Assembly (NCBI RefSeq): GCF_036014215.1
Contig: NZ_CP107921.1
Span: 1,349,501-1,413,500 of the forward strand
Direction of reading: 5' to 3'
DNA: 64,000 nucleotides
From: Streptomyces sp. NBC_00440
Lineage (GTDB): Bacteria > Actinomycetota > Actinomycetes > Streptomycetales > Streptomycetaceae
The translations under genes and the position numbers were made by a program. Below the pieces are notes generated by a model. It saw only the letters and a list, made by a program, of their open reading frames with translations, had not been told where the DNA came from and did not search any database. Shown here piece by piece: positions 33,471 to 41,037 of the stretch. Each line of letters starts with the position of its first letter. Position 1 is the stretch's first letter.

Positions 33471-34082
33471 ATGGCCGGTTTCCGGAGTCTCGCGAGACAG
33501 GTGCGCGATCCCCACCACGACCTTGCCCTGCGGCGGTATTCGCTGCGCAAGTGTCTGGAGAGGTTTGCCCCGTACGGACACAGGGCGACCTGGGATCATC
33601 TGTGTGCCAGGCATCACATCGGGCCCGAGGACCGGGCCCCGGATCCGGCGCGGCTGGTGGCCGCGCTCGACGAACTTGAAGAGGCGCGAACCGTCTGGCT
33701 CGCCTACGAGGCGGAGTTCGCGGAGCGGCGCAAGCGTGAGAAACACGACGGGATACGGCGTCCCGGCACCTTCGACGACTGGCACCGGCGCACCTGGGGC
33801 GGCTGCGGTGTGGCCTGGTGCGGCGACCCCGCCGTGCACCCGTCCCGCCCTCTGGCGGAGGTTCTGCAGCGGCTGATTTCCGCCCTCAGGGCCGATCCGG
33901 CCGGCGCCTGCCCGGTATGTACCGAGAAGACCATGACCTGGACCTCGCGAGGCGGCCGGGAGCCGTGGTCGGGGCCGGTCTGCAGCCACTGCGGGATCCT
34001 CGTACCGCAGCCGGTCCTCACCCCCACCGCGCTGGCCCGCGCGAGGAGCGCCCGGCACTCACCCCTGGCATCGGCGGCCTGA
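33471..34082 (+). CDS. Hypothetical protein with cysteine-pair C-terminus
   Basis: A 203-residue protein I do not recognise. The start at 33471 has GGAGG eleven bases before it. The N-terminal half is charged and helical (DLALRRYSLRKCLERFAPYG). The C-terminal part contains CPVC (in DPAGACPVCTEK) and CSHC (in GPVCSHCGIL) spaced like a zinc ribbon, plus CGVAWCGDP. No signal peptide or membrane helix. It stands alone between the acylase promoter and the soxR gene. A DNA- or RNA-binding role is possible but unproven. Confidence 0.6.
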   Translation: MAGFRSLARQVRDPHHDLALRRYSLRKCLERFAPYGHRATWDHLCARHHIGPEDRAPDPARLVAALDELEEARTVWLAYEAEFAERRKREKHDGIRRPGTFDDWHRRTWGGCGVAWCGDPAVHPSRPLAEVLQRLISALRADPAGACPVCTEKTMTWTSRGGREPWSGPVCSHCGILVPQPVLTPTALARARSARHSPLASAA

Positions 34083-34112
34083 GAACCGGGCCCGATACAG
34101 CCTGCGTGACCG

Positions 34113-34598
34113 TCAGCCGGTCCCGCTCTCCGGAGCCGGACCGGGAGGACCGGGGAGCAGCCTCGAACCGGTCATGCGGTCGCCGAACATGTCGTCCGGG
34201 TTGGACAGGACGCAGTTCTCCAGCGACAGGCAGCCGCAGCCGATGCAGTCGGTGAGATGGTCGCGCAGGCGGGCGAGCTGGGCGATGCGCCCGTCCAGCT
34301 CGGAGCGCCAGGCGGCGGAGAGGCGCGCCCAGTCCTCGCGGTTGGGCGTGCGCTCGTCGGGCAGTTCGGCGAGCGCGCCCCTGATCGTGGCGAGCGGGAT
34401 GCCGACCCGCTGCGCCGCGCGGACGAAGGCGACGCGGCGCAGCGCGTCCCGGGTGTAGCGGCGCTGATTCCCGCTCGTCCTGCGGCTGCTGATCAGCCCC
34501 TTGCTCTCGTAGAAGTGCAGGGCGGAGACGGCGGCCCCGCTCCGTGCGGAGAGCTGGCCGACCGTGAGCTCATGGATCTTCTCTGGAATGTGCGGCAC
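34113..34598 (-). CDS. soxR: Redox-sensing regulator SoxR
   Basis: A 161-residue MerR-family protein. The helix-turn-helix is [20 protein letters not shown], followed by the coiled-coil dimer region, and the [2Fe-2S] cluster ligands are [12 protein letters not shown] (C-x2-C-x-C-x5-C), diagnostic of SoxR. The GTG at 34598 ([11 protein letters not shown]) agrees with other SoxR proteins; a TTG at 34628 in frame is less likely. In Streptomyces SoxR responds to redox-active antibiotics rather than to superoxide and activates a few export and oxidoreductase genes. No clear SoxR box was found nearby. Confidence 0.94.
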   Translation of the reverse strand: MPHIPEKIHELTVGQLSARSGAAVSALHFYESKGLISSRRTSGNQRRYTRDALRRVAFVRAAQRVGIPLATIRGALAELPDERTPNREDWARLSAAWRSELDGRIAQLARLRDHLTDCIGCGCLSLENCVLSNPDDMFGDRMTGSRLLPGPPGPAPESGTG

Positions 34599-34680
34599 TC
34601 CGCGAAGCCTACTGCCCGCCTCCGTCAACGGCCGGTGGTGCGGCCGGTCGTTGACAGGGACGGGCGCGCCCTACGATGCT

Positions 34681-34695
34681 GAGCAAGCGCTTGGA
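34681..34695. promoter_or_regulatory. CAAGCGCTTG operator upstream of the MaoC gene
   Basis: GAGCAAGCGCTTGGA contains the perfect 10-bp palindrome CAAGCGCTTG, 65 bases before the MaoC ATG. A TTGACA (34651) and TACGAT (34672) with 15-bp spacing stand just upstream, so the site would overlap the transcription start. The same motif precedes the TetR gene at 35285-35908. It resembles the AnCAAGnnCTTGnT pattern of KstR2. Confidence 0.65.
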
Positions 34696-34759
34696 CACTT
34701 CGCTGGGGCCGCCGGAGCGCCGCCGGCCGCCGGGACTGTTGGGAAAGGCAGGATCACGC

Positions 34760-35221
34760 ATGGCAGAGCCGAGGATCTTCACATCCGCCGATGAGCTGCG
34801 CGCCGGGATCGGTGAGCAGCTGGGGCCGAGCGACTGGCTGGAGATCGACCAGAAGCGGATCGACCTCTTCGCGGACGCCACGGGTGACCACCAGTGGATC
34901 CATGTCGACCCGGAGAAGGCCGCGGCGGGCCCGTTCGGCACGACCATCGCTCACGGCTATCTGACCCTGTCGCTGCTGCCCACGCTGGTCCCGCAGGTCA
35001 TGCGGGTCGAGGGGATGAAGATGGGCATCAACTACGGCACCAACAAGGTGCGTTTCCCCGCCACGGTGCCGGTCGGCTCCCGGCTGCGGGCCACGGCGGT
35101 CCTCACGGACGTGTCCGAGGCGGGCGGGGGCGTCCAGGTGACGGCCGCCGTCACGGTGGAGCGCGAGGGCGGCGACAAGCCGGTGTGCGTGGCGGAGTCG
35201 GTCTCCCGCTACTACTTCTGA
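34760..35221 (+). CDS. MaoC-family hydratase
   Basis: A 153-residue hot-dog-fold protein. The hydratase motif is FADATGDHQWIHVDPEKA (Asp and His of the R-specific enoyl-CoA hydratase site), followed by AHGYLTLSLLP and NKVRFPATVPVGSRL. It is expected to hydrate enoyl-CoA thioesters. The ATG at 34760 is favoured by AGGA before it; the frame opens upstream at 34676 but that part is not conserved-looking. It probably belongs to the TetR regulon marked by the shared CAAGCGCTT site. Confidence 0.9.
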   Translation: MAEPRIFTSADELRAGIGEQLGPSDWLEIDQKRIDLFADATGDHQWIHVDPEKAAAGPFGTTIAHGYLTLSLLPTLVPQVMRVEGMKMGINYGTNKVRFPATVPVGSRLRATAVLTDVSEAGGGVQVTAAVTVEREGGDKPVCVAESVSRYYF

Positions 35222-35284
35222 CACCGGCCGCGGGACTGCCGCACCGCTGGACCACCGCGGCGCCGGGCCGCCGCTGAGCCCGCG

Positions 35285-35908
35285 CTACTTGCGGGCGGAG
35301 ACCATCCGCAGGACGAGGTCGGCGTAGAACACGCCGACCTCGTCGGGCGTGCTCCGCCCCTCCACGTTGAACCAGCGCGACACGTCGATGCAGAGCGACA
35401 GCACGGCCAGCGCTGTCCCGGCGACGTACGGGACGTCGAACTCCCCTGCCAGCACACCGTCGTTGATGATGCGGCGCACGGCGGCGTCGCTGCGCTTGCG
35501 GAGTTCGACGATCTCGGTGCGGTGTTCGGCGGCGAGCGCGTCGAGTTCGTACTGGACGACACGGGCCGTCATGTGGTGCCCGGCGTGCCAGCGGACGAAG
35601 GCGCGGACGGCCGCCGCGAGCCTGTCGGCGGGTGTGCCCGGGCCGTCGGCCGCCGTCTCCAGGATCTCCAGGGCCTTCTCGTGGCCGATCCGGCTGATCC
35701 GGTGGAGCAGCTCTTCCTTGGTCTTGTAGTGGATGTAGAGCGCGGCCGGGCTCATTCCGGCGCGGCCCGCGATGTCGCGGGTCGTCGTCGCGTGGTAGCC
35801 GCGTTCGGCGAAGGCCTCGACCGCGGCGACGAGCAGCCGCCTGGCTGCCTCGGGGCCGACCTCCGCCCACGGCTCCTCGCCGCCCGCCGTCTCCTCCGCC
35901 GTGCTCAT
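35285..35908 (-). CDS. TetR-family regulator (KstR2-like operator)
   Basis: A 207-residue protein. The DNA-binding part is LLVAAVEAFAERGYHATTTR followed by DIAGRAGMSPAALYIHYKTK, and the C-terminal half shows the TetR_C_17-like pattern (ARVVQYELDALAAEHRTEIV, then ELRKRSDA). Start ATG at 35908 has AAGGGG before it. Its own promoter carries GAGCAAGCGCTTAGA and the MaoC promoter carries GAGCAAGCGCTTGGA, so it most likely represses both, with an acyl-CoA as inducer. It converges on the MaoC gene. Confidence 0.88.
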   Translation of the reverse strand: MSTAEETAGGEEPWAEVGPEAARRLLVAAVEAFAERGYHATTTRDIAGRAGMSPAALYIHYKTKEELLHRISRIGHEKALEILETAADGPGTPADRLAAAVRAFVRWHAGHHMTARVVQYELDALAAEHRTEIVELRKRSDAAVRRIINDGVLAGEFDVPYVAGTALAVLSLCIDVSRWFNVEGRSTPDEVGVFYADLVLRMVSARK

Positions 35909-35969
35909 TGCTCGCCCCTTCCGCCCATGACGCAGCGCTGCTGCAGGACGCACACCATACCCCGAAGGT

Positions 35970-35984
35970 GAGCAAGCGCTTAGA
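35970..35984. promoter_or_regulatory. CAAGCGCTTA operator upstream of the TetR gene
   Basis: GAGCAAGCGCTTAGA matches the MaoC-promoter site at 34681-34695 in 14 of 15 bases, with one mismatch in the inner palindrome. It lies 62 bases before the TetR start codon and suggests autoregulation. Confidence 0.6.
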
Positions 35985-36000
35985 ACGATGGCAGCGGCTG

Positions 36001-36288
36001 TCAGAGCTTCTGGAACGGGTCGTGCTCGGCGAGCAGTTTCTCCAGCCGGGCCTGGTCGACCCGGGTCACGATCTGGCCGGCCTCCTGCCGGTCCCTGATG
36101 ACCTTGGCGAGGGTGAAGGCGGATGTCGTGAGGTAGAGGAGCCCGAGCCCGAGGAAGGCCCGCACCCAGACGTTGACGTCCAGGTTGAGGATGCCCAGCG
36201 CCATGGCCGCCAGTGCGACGGCGAAGGAGGCGACGGCCTGGCCGTAGTAGGCGGCGGTGTTCTGCTGTCTGACCGGTGTGTCACTCAT
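36001..36288 (-). CDS. YiaA/YiaB-type two-helix membrane protein
   Basis: A 95-residue protein with two hydrophobic helices, AVASFAVALAAMALGILNLD and WVRAFLGLGLLYLTTSAFTL, followed by a charged tail KVIRDRQEAGQI. The pattern and the YYGQAVASFAVAL start match the YiaA/YiaB family of small inner-membrane proteins of unknown function. The ATG at 36288 is chosen over 36330 because the extra residues are unlike the family. No strong ribosome site is visible. Confidence 0.78.
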   Translation of the reverse strand: MSDTPVRQQNTAAYYGQAVASFAVALAAMALGILNLDVNVWVRAFLGLGLLYLTTSAFTLAKVIRDRQEAGQIVTRVDQARLEKLLAEHDPFQKL

Positions 36289-36419
36289 GGGGACAGCATC
36301 GTGCGGATGTGGCACCGGCCACATCCGCACAGCTACTCAGCGCGGGTACTCAGAGCGGGCGCCCGGCGCGGGTGCCCGTCCGGTGCGGCCACGAGCGGGC
36401 CGGAAGGCGGGCCCCGGTG

Positions 36420-37577
36420 TCAGAAGGCGGAAACCCCGGTGAGCGCGCGGCCGATGACCAGCTTCTGGATCTGGCTGGTGCCCTCGTACAGCGTCATCAC
36501 GCGGGCGTCGCGCAGCAGCTTCCCCGCCGGGTACTCGTCGATGTATCCGTAACCGCCGAAGACCTGGAGTGCGTTGTTCGCGGCCCGTACGGCGGCCTCC
36601 GACGCGAAGAGCTTCGCCTTGGACGACTCGGTGGCGAAGGGCTGGCCGCGGTCGATCAGATCGGCGACCCGCCAGGTGAGCAGCCGGGCCGCGTCCACGT
36701 CCACCGAGATGTCGGTGATCAGTTCCTGGATGAGCTGGTGGTGGGCGATCGTTCTGCCGAACTGCTCGCGCTCGGTCGCGTACTTCACGGCGCAGTCGAG
36801 CGCCGCCTGCGCGATGCCCACACAGCCCGCGGCGACCGACATCCGCCCCTTGGCCAGCGCCGACATGGCGACCGAGAACCCCTTGCCCTCGGGCGCCAGC
36901 ATCGCCGAAGCCGGGACCCGTACGTCCTCGAAGACCAGCTCGGCCGTCGCCTGGCCGCGCAGCCCGAGCTTGCCGTGGACGGTACGGCGGGTGAGTCCCG
37001 GGGTGTCGGTGGGGACCAGGAACGCCGAGATCCCCCGGTGACCCGGGGCATCGGTGGAGCGGGCGAAGAGGAGCACCACATCGGCCCAGGTGCCGTTGGT
37101 GATGAACATCTTGGAGCCGTTGACGACGTAGTCACCGGTGGCGCCGTCCCGGACGGCCTTCGTCGTGAGGTTGCCCGCGTCGGATCCGGTGCCGGGCTCC
37201 GTGAGGCCGAAACAGCCGATGTACTCGCCGGAGGTGAGGCCGGGCAGCCAGCGCTGCTTCTGCTCCTCGTCGCCCCAGTGCGCGACGGTCTTGGCCACCA
37301 GGCCGAGCGAGACCGAGACGATGCCGCGCACCGACGAGTCCCCGCGGCCCAGCTCCTCGGTGACCAGGCAGTACGAGAGGTGGTCACCGCCGGAGCCGCC
37401 GTACTCCTCGGGCACGGTCAGTCCGAGGAAGCCCAGCGCGCCGAGCTTGCGCACCACGGAGCGGTCGACGCTCTCCGCCCGGTCCCACTCGACGACGTGC
37501 GGTGTGATCTCCCGGGCGACGAAGTCCTCGGCGAGCCGCCGTACCGCGGACTGCTCCTCACTGAGCTCCAGATTCAT
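36420..37577 (-). CDS. Acyl-CoA dehydrogenase
   Basis: A 385-residue flavoprotein with all family landmarks: CFGLTEPGTGSDAGNLTTKA, GSKMFITNGTWADVVLLFA, GLRGQATAELVFEDVRVPAS, a catalytic-region YGGYGYIDEYPAGKLLRDA-type end (VFGGYGYIDEYPAGKLLRDA) and YEGTSQIQKLVIGRAL. This is the short/branched-chain type that desaturates acyl-CoA and passes electrons to ETF. AAGAGG precedes the ATG at 37577. It is divergent from the TetR gene at 37712, and the intervening palindrome should control both. Confidence 0.92.
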   Translation of the reverse strand: MNLELSEEQSAVRRLAEDFVAREITPHVVEWDRAESVDRSVVRKLGALGFLGLTVPEEYGGSGGDHLSYCLVTEELGRGDSSVRGIVSVSLGLVAKTVAHWGDEEQKQRWLPGLTSGEYIGCFGLTEPGTGSDAGNLTTKAVRDGATGDYVVNGSKMFITNGTWADVVLLFARSTDAPGHRGISAFLVPTDTPGLTRRTVHGKLGLRGQATAELVFEDVRVPASAMLAPEGKGFSVAMSALAKGRMSVAAGCVGIAQAALDCAVKYATEREQFGRTIAHHQLIQELITDISVDVDAARLLTWRVADLIDRGQPFATESSKAKLFASEAAVRAANNALQVFGGYGYIDEYPAGKLLRDARVMTLYEGTSQIQKLVIGRALTGVSAF

Positions 37578-37664
37578 GGGGCACCTCTTTTTGATCAGCC
37601 GGATCATCCGGAACGGCCGGGCGGCCGGACAGCCCGACGGCCGGGCCGCCGGGCCGGATCCGTT

Positions 37665-37683
37665 AAATTAGCACTGCTAGTTT
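37665..37683. promoter_or_regulatory. TetR operator between acyl-CoA dehydrogenase and TetR genes
   Basis: AAATTAGCA-C-TGCTAGTTT is a 19-base inverted repeat with one mismatched pair. It lies 29 bases before the TetR start and 88 bases before the acyl-CoA dehydrogenase start. A closely similar palindrome stands upstream of the aldehyde dehydrogenase gene at 42514-42532. Confidence 0.75.
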
Positions 37684-37711
37684 CTGGGTGGCAGGCCCTA
37701 CTATGTGCGCC

Positions 37712-38368
37712 ATGGCCCGCCCACGCAAGCCCCTCCTCAGCAGGGAGCGCATCGTCACCACCGCGAGCGCGCTCGTGGACTCCGAGGGGCTCGCCGCTGT
37801 CTCCACCCGCCGGCTCGCCGCCGAACTGGGGGTCAGCGGGCCCTCGCTGTACAACCACTTCCGTACCAAGGACGAGATCCTCGAAGCGGTCGCCGACGCC
37901 GTCTCGGCGCAGGTCGACCTGTCGATGTTCGACGAGACGGATGGCCGGGACTGGCGCACCGCGCTGCACGACTGGGCCGTCTCCTACCGGGCGGCCCTCA
38001 GCGACCACCCCAACATCGTCCCGGTGCTGGCCCACGGTCCCGGAAGGCGCCCGGCGGGGCTGCGGGTGGCCGACGCGGTCTTCGGCGCGATGGTCCGCGC
38101 GGGATGGCCGCCCGCCCAGGCGACGTACATCGGGGCGCTGATGCGGTACTTCATCACCGGCTCGGCGCTCGGCTCGTTCGCGCGCGGCTTCGTCGACGAC
38201 GAGACGGCCTACGACCCCGCCGACTATCCGCACCTCGGACAGGCGCATCTGCTCGCCGACCGCCGGCAGAAGGTCGACAACGGCGCCTTCGAGACCGGGC
38301 TCAGGGCCCTGGTGGACGGCCTGGCTCTGCAGTTCGCGGACGGCCGGCCGCCCGCGGACGGTGGCTGA
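37712..38368 (+). CDS. TetR-family regulator
   Basis: A 218-residue protein. The helix-turn-helix is RIVTTASALVDSEGLAAVST followed by RRLAAELGVSGPSLYNHFRT. The C-terminal region (DWRTALHDWAVSYRAALSDH, YIGALMRYFITGSALGSFAR) resembles the TetR_C ligand domain. The ATG at 37712 begins the conserved MARPRKPLLSRERI segment; eight further codons are open upstream. The palindrome in front of it recurs before the aldehyde dehydrogenase operon, so this protein likely controls itself, the divergent acyl-CoA dehydrogenase and that operon. Confidence 0.88.
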   Translation: MARPRKPLLSRERIVTTASALVDSEGLAAVSTRRLAAELGVSGPSLYNHFRTKDEILEAVADAVSAQVDLSMFDETDGRDWRTALHDWAVSYRAALSDHPNIVPVLAHGPGRRPAGLRVADAVFGAMVRAGWPPAQATYIGALMRYFITGSALGSFARGFVDDETAYDPADYPHLGQAHLLADRRQKVDNGAFETGLRALVDGLALQFADGRPPADGG

Positions 38369-38398
38369 CGCACGCGGTGCGCGCGTCAGCCGTCCGCG
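38353..38398. terminator. Long hairpin between convergent TetR and SUMF1-like genes
   Basis: CGCGGAC and GGCTGACGC on the left pair with GCGTCAGCC and GTCCGCG on the right, a 16-bp stem with one three-base bulge and an 11-13 base loop. It starts within the last codons of the TetR gene. Confidence 0.7.
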
Positions 38399-38431
38399 AG
38401 CGCCCGGAACACCGCCACGGCCGGCCGGGAG

Positions 38432-39736
38432 TCAGCCCCGCGGGGCGCCGGTCCGCAGGGTGCCGATGACGCCGACCCGGATGCCGAGCCACGGATAGAC
38501 GTGGTCGAAGAACGGATTGTCCTGCGGCTGGAGTCCGACGGCCGACGGCCACATCTGGTAGGCGGGGGCGCCGGCGGTCCCGCCGTGCAGCCGCCGCCAG
38601 ACGCGGCTGGAGTCCTGCCCGGCCGGGGCCGGTGCGATGGTGTCGGTCCACTCGACTGCGTTGCCGCCCTGGTCGAACGTGCCCCACGGCGAGGTGCTCC
38701 GCGCCTGGCCGACCGTACTGAGGCTGCCCTGGTAGACGCGGGCGTAGAGCGTGGGGTCCAGGCCGAACGGGTTGACGCTGGAGCAGACATCCGGCCGCAC
38801 CTGTCCCGGGCACCAGGCCGGCGCCGGCTGACCCGAAGCGTGGTAGGTGGCCAGCGGCTGGTTCGCGGAGTTGGTGACGTCGCCGGTCGAGGGGTTCAGG
38901 GCCGTCGGAGCGGGTGCGGTCGCGTCACCGTCACCGAAGACCCCGGGGTTGGTCGGGTACTTCCAGTAGGAGTCGGTGCCGCCGCCCTTCGGGTCGTAGT
39001 AGGCGGCCTTGATCCATTCGTCCTGGCTCGGCAGGACGAAGCCCGACGCGTGGGAGCGGGTGGCTTTCGGCCGTGCGAGGTCGTACATGCCCCGCTCGGT
39101 GCGCGCCGACAGCCGGACCTTGTACGTCCGTGACGTGAAGCCGCCACCGTTCCCGGACTTCTCGGAGATCAGCCGGCCGTTGTAGAGCGAGTTGACGAAG
39201 CGCGCCGACCGCAGGAAGTTCGCGAAGCCGTACGGTTTGTCCGCCCACTGCGGATAGGCCACCGTGTAGTGGTGGCCGCTGCGGGCCCGCGCGGAGAAGT
39301 TGATCTGGCCGAACCTGGGCCAGGCGGTGGAGCTCTCGGTGCTGTCGTAGAGGTTGTGGGGGTCCCGGCCCGTCGGGTCCGCCGTGTTCAGGAACGCCAC
39401 CCACTCGTCGACGGTGACTTCGAGCTGCCCGATCTCGTACGGATGCCGGACACCGCCGACCATCAGGCATCCCTTGGAGGTGTCGGGGGCGTCGGCGCAG
39501 GACCGGTAGACGGCATCCGTGAAGGGCACGACACCGATCGCCCGGTTGCCGGGCCTGCCCACCTCGACGGTCGTCACGGTGATGACCGATCCGCCGCCGC
39601 GTGCCGCGCTGCCGGGAAGCGGCGTTCCGGCCGCCGGGCCGGCCCCGGCCAGCGCGAGCGGTGTGAGCAGCGCCGGAATCCCGCACGCGACGAGCGCGGC
39701 TCTGCTGAGGCGGGCACGGCTGAGAAGGCGAGGCAT
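38432..39736 (-). CDS. Secreted SUMF1/FGE-like domain protein without the catalytic cysteines
   Basis: A 434-residue exported protein; a Sec-type signal (RAALVACGIPALLTPLALAG) is followed by a Gly/Ala-rich linker. The body has the C-type-lectin-like SUMF1 fold marks: YEIGQLEVTVDEWVAFLNTA, PSQDEWIKAAYYDPKGGGTD, GTFDQGGNAVEWTDTI and a C-terminal YPWLGIRVGV. True formylglycine-generating enzymes have two cysteines near the C-terminus that convert sulfatase cysteine; none is present after GNAVEWTD here, so it is not expected to be an FGE. GAAGGG precedes the ATG. Function unknown. Confidence 0.82.
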   Translation of the reverse strand: MPRLLSRARLSRAALVACGIPALLTPLALAGAGPAAGTPLPGSAARGGGSVITVTTVEVGRPGNRAIGVVPFTDAVYRSCADAPDTSKGCLMVGGVRHPYEIGQLEVTVDEWVAFLNTADPTGRDPHNLYDSTESSTAWPRFGQINFSARARSGHHYTVAYPQWADKPYGFANFLRSARFVNSLYNGRLISEKSGNGGGFTSRTYKVRLSARTERGMYDLARPKATRSHASGFVLPSQDEWIKAAYYDPKGGGTDSYWKYPTNPGVFGDGDATAPAPTALNPSTGDVTNSANQPLATYHASGQPAPAWCPGQVRPDVCSSVNPFGLDPTLYARVYQGSLSTVGQARSTSPWGTFDQGGNAVEWTDTIAPAPAGQDSSRVWRRLHGGTAGAPAYQMWPSAVGLQPQDNPFFDHVYPWLGIRVGVIGTLRTGAPRG

Positions 39737-39937
39737 GGGCAGACCCTTCGGCGGTGGGAGCCCCGCGTCCGGAAGCGGCAGGGGCGGTGCGGCCGGAGAG
39801 GCCGGCGGCGCGACCCTACGCAGCGGTCACCCACGGCACCCGGTGCCGCGCTCCCCGGCCGGGAAGTTCACCGGGATGCCGGGCCCGCGCACCCTGCGAA
39901 CCTCTCGCCCCACCCCCTGGAGGCCCTGCCCAGGGGC

Positions 39938-41020
39938 CTATTCGAAGACCACCAGCGCCCGTCCGCCCTTGCCCGCCAGCATGTTCTCGAACGCCCCGGG
40001 GATCCCCTCAAGGCCGATCCGCTCCGTCACCATCGCGCCGACGTCGAGCCGCCCCGCCCTGATGTGCCCGGCGAGCACCGGCAGGTCCTGCGCCGGGTCG
40101 GAGTTGCCGTAGACGCAGCCGGAGAGCGTGCGGCCCCAGTGGAAGAGCTCCAGGGCGTTGAAGGTGACCTGCTGGTCCTTGCCGCCGATGCCGACCACCG
40201 TGGTGCGGCCGCCGCGCCGGGTCGACTCCCAGGCCGTACGGATCGTCACCGCGCGGCCCACGCACTCGACCGCGGCGTCCACGCCGTGGCCGCCCGTCAG
40301 CCGGCGGATGTCCTTGGCCGTGGTCCCGGACGCCACCACGAACTCGGTGGCACCGGCGGCCCGCGCCAGCTCCTCCTTCGCCGGGGAGACGTCCACCGCG
40401 ATGATCGCCGACGCACCCGCGATCCGCGCGGACTGCAGTGTCGCGAGGCCGACACCACCCGCCCCGAACACCGCCACCGTCTCGCCCGCGCGGACCCGCG
40501 CCGAGTGGTGCACCGCGCCGTACCCGGTGAGGACAGCACAGCCCAGCAGCGCCGCGTCGGTGAGCGGGATGCCGTCGGGCACCGGCAGGACGCAGTTCGC
40601 GGCGACGACCGTCTCCTCGGCGAACGCCGCGACGTTCAGGCCGGGATGCAGCTCGGTGCCGTCGGCGGTACGGGCATGGACGCGGCCGGCCCCGGACAAC
40701 GCGTCGGCGCAGAGCCACACCTCCCCGAGCGAGCAGGCATGGCATGTCCCGCAGGACGGGGCCCAGTTGAGGACGACGCCGTCACCCGGGGCGACATGGG
40801 TGACGCCCTCGCCCACCGAGACGACGGTGCCCGCGCCCTCGTGGCCGAGGACCGCGGGAACCGGCACCCGCATGGTGCCGTTCGCCAGCGAGAGGTCGGA
40901 GTGGCAGACCCCGGCTGCGGCGAGACGGACCCGGACCTGGCCGGGGCCGGGTCCGGGCAGTTCGATGCCGGTGATCTCCAGGGGGGAACCGACGGCGGAC
41001 AGGACAGCTGCGCGGACCAT
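39938..41020 (-). CDS. Zinc-dependent alcohol dehydrogenase
   Basis: A 360-residue medium-chain dehydrogenase. Zinc-binding parts are AAGVCHSDLSLANGT, LGHEGAGTVVSVG and the structural lobe CGTCHACSLGEVWLC; the NAD loop is VFGAGGVGLATLQSARIAGA with VDVSPAK. It is closest in style to class III-like/AdhD enzymes acting on primary alcohols. It is transcribed with the aldehyde dehydrogenase gene 17 bases upstream; GGGAGCA precedes the ATG. Together they would take an alcohol to an acid via the aldehyde. Confidence 0.9.
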   Translation of the reverse strand: MVRAAVLSAVGSPLEITGIELPGPGPGQVRVRLAAAGVCHSDLSLANGTMRVPVPAVLGHEGAGTVVSVGEGVTHVAPGDGVVLNWAPSCGTCHACSLGEVWLCADALSGAGRVHARTADGTELHPGLNVAAFAEETVVAANCVLPVPDGIPLTDAALLGCAVLTGYGAVHHSARVRAGETVAVFGAGGVGLATLQSARIAGASAIIAVDVSPAKEELARAAGATEFVVASGTTAKDIRRLTGGHGVDAAVECVGRAVTIRTAWESTRRGGRTTVVGIGGKDQQVTFNALELFHWGRTLSGCVYGNSDPAQDLPVLAGHIRAGRLDVGAMVTERIGLEGIPGAFENMLAGKGGRALVVFE

Positions 41021-41037
41021 GTGCGGTGCTCCCGGGC

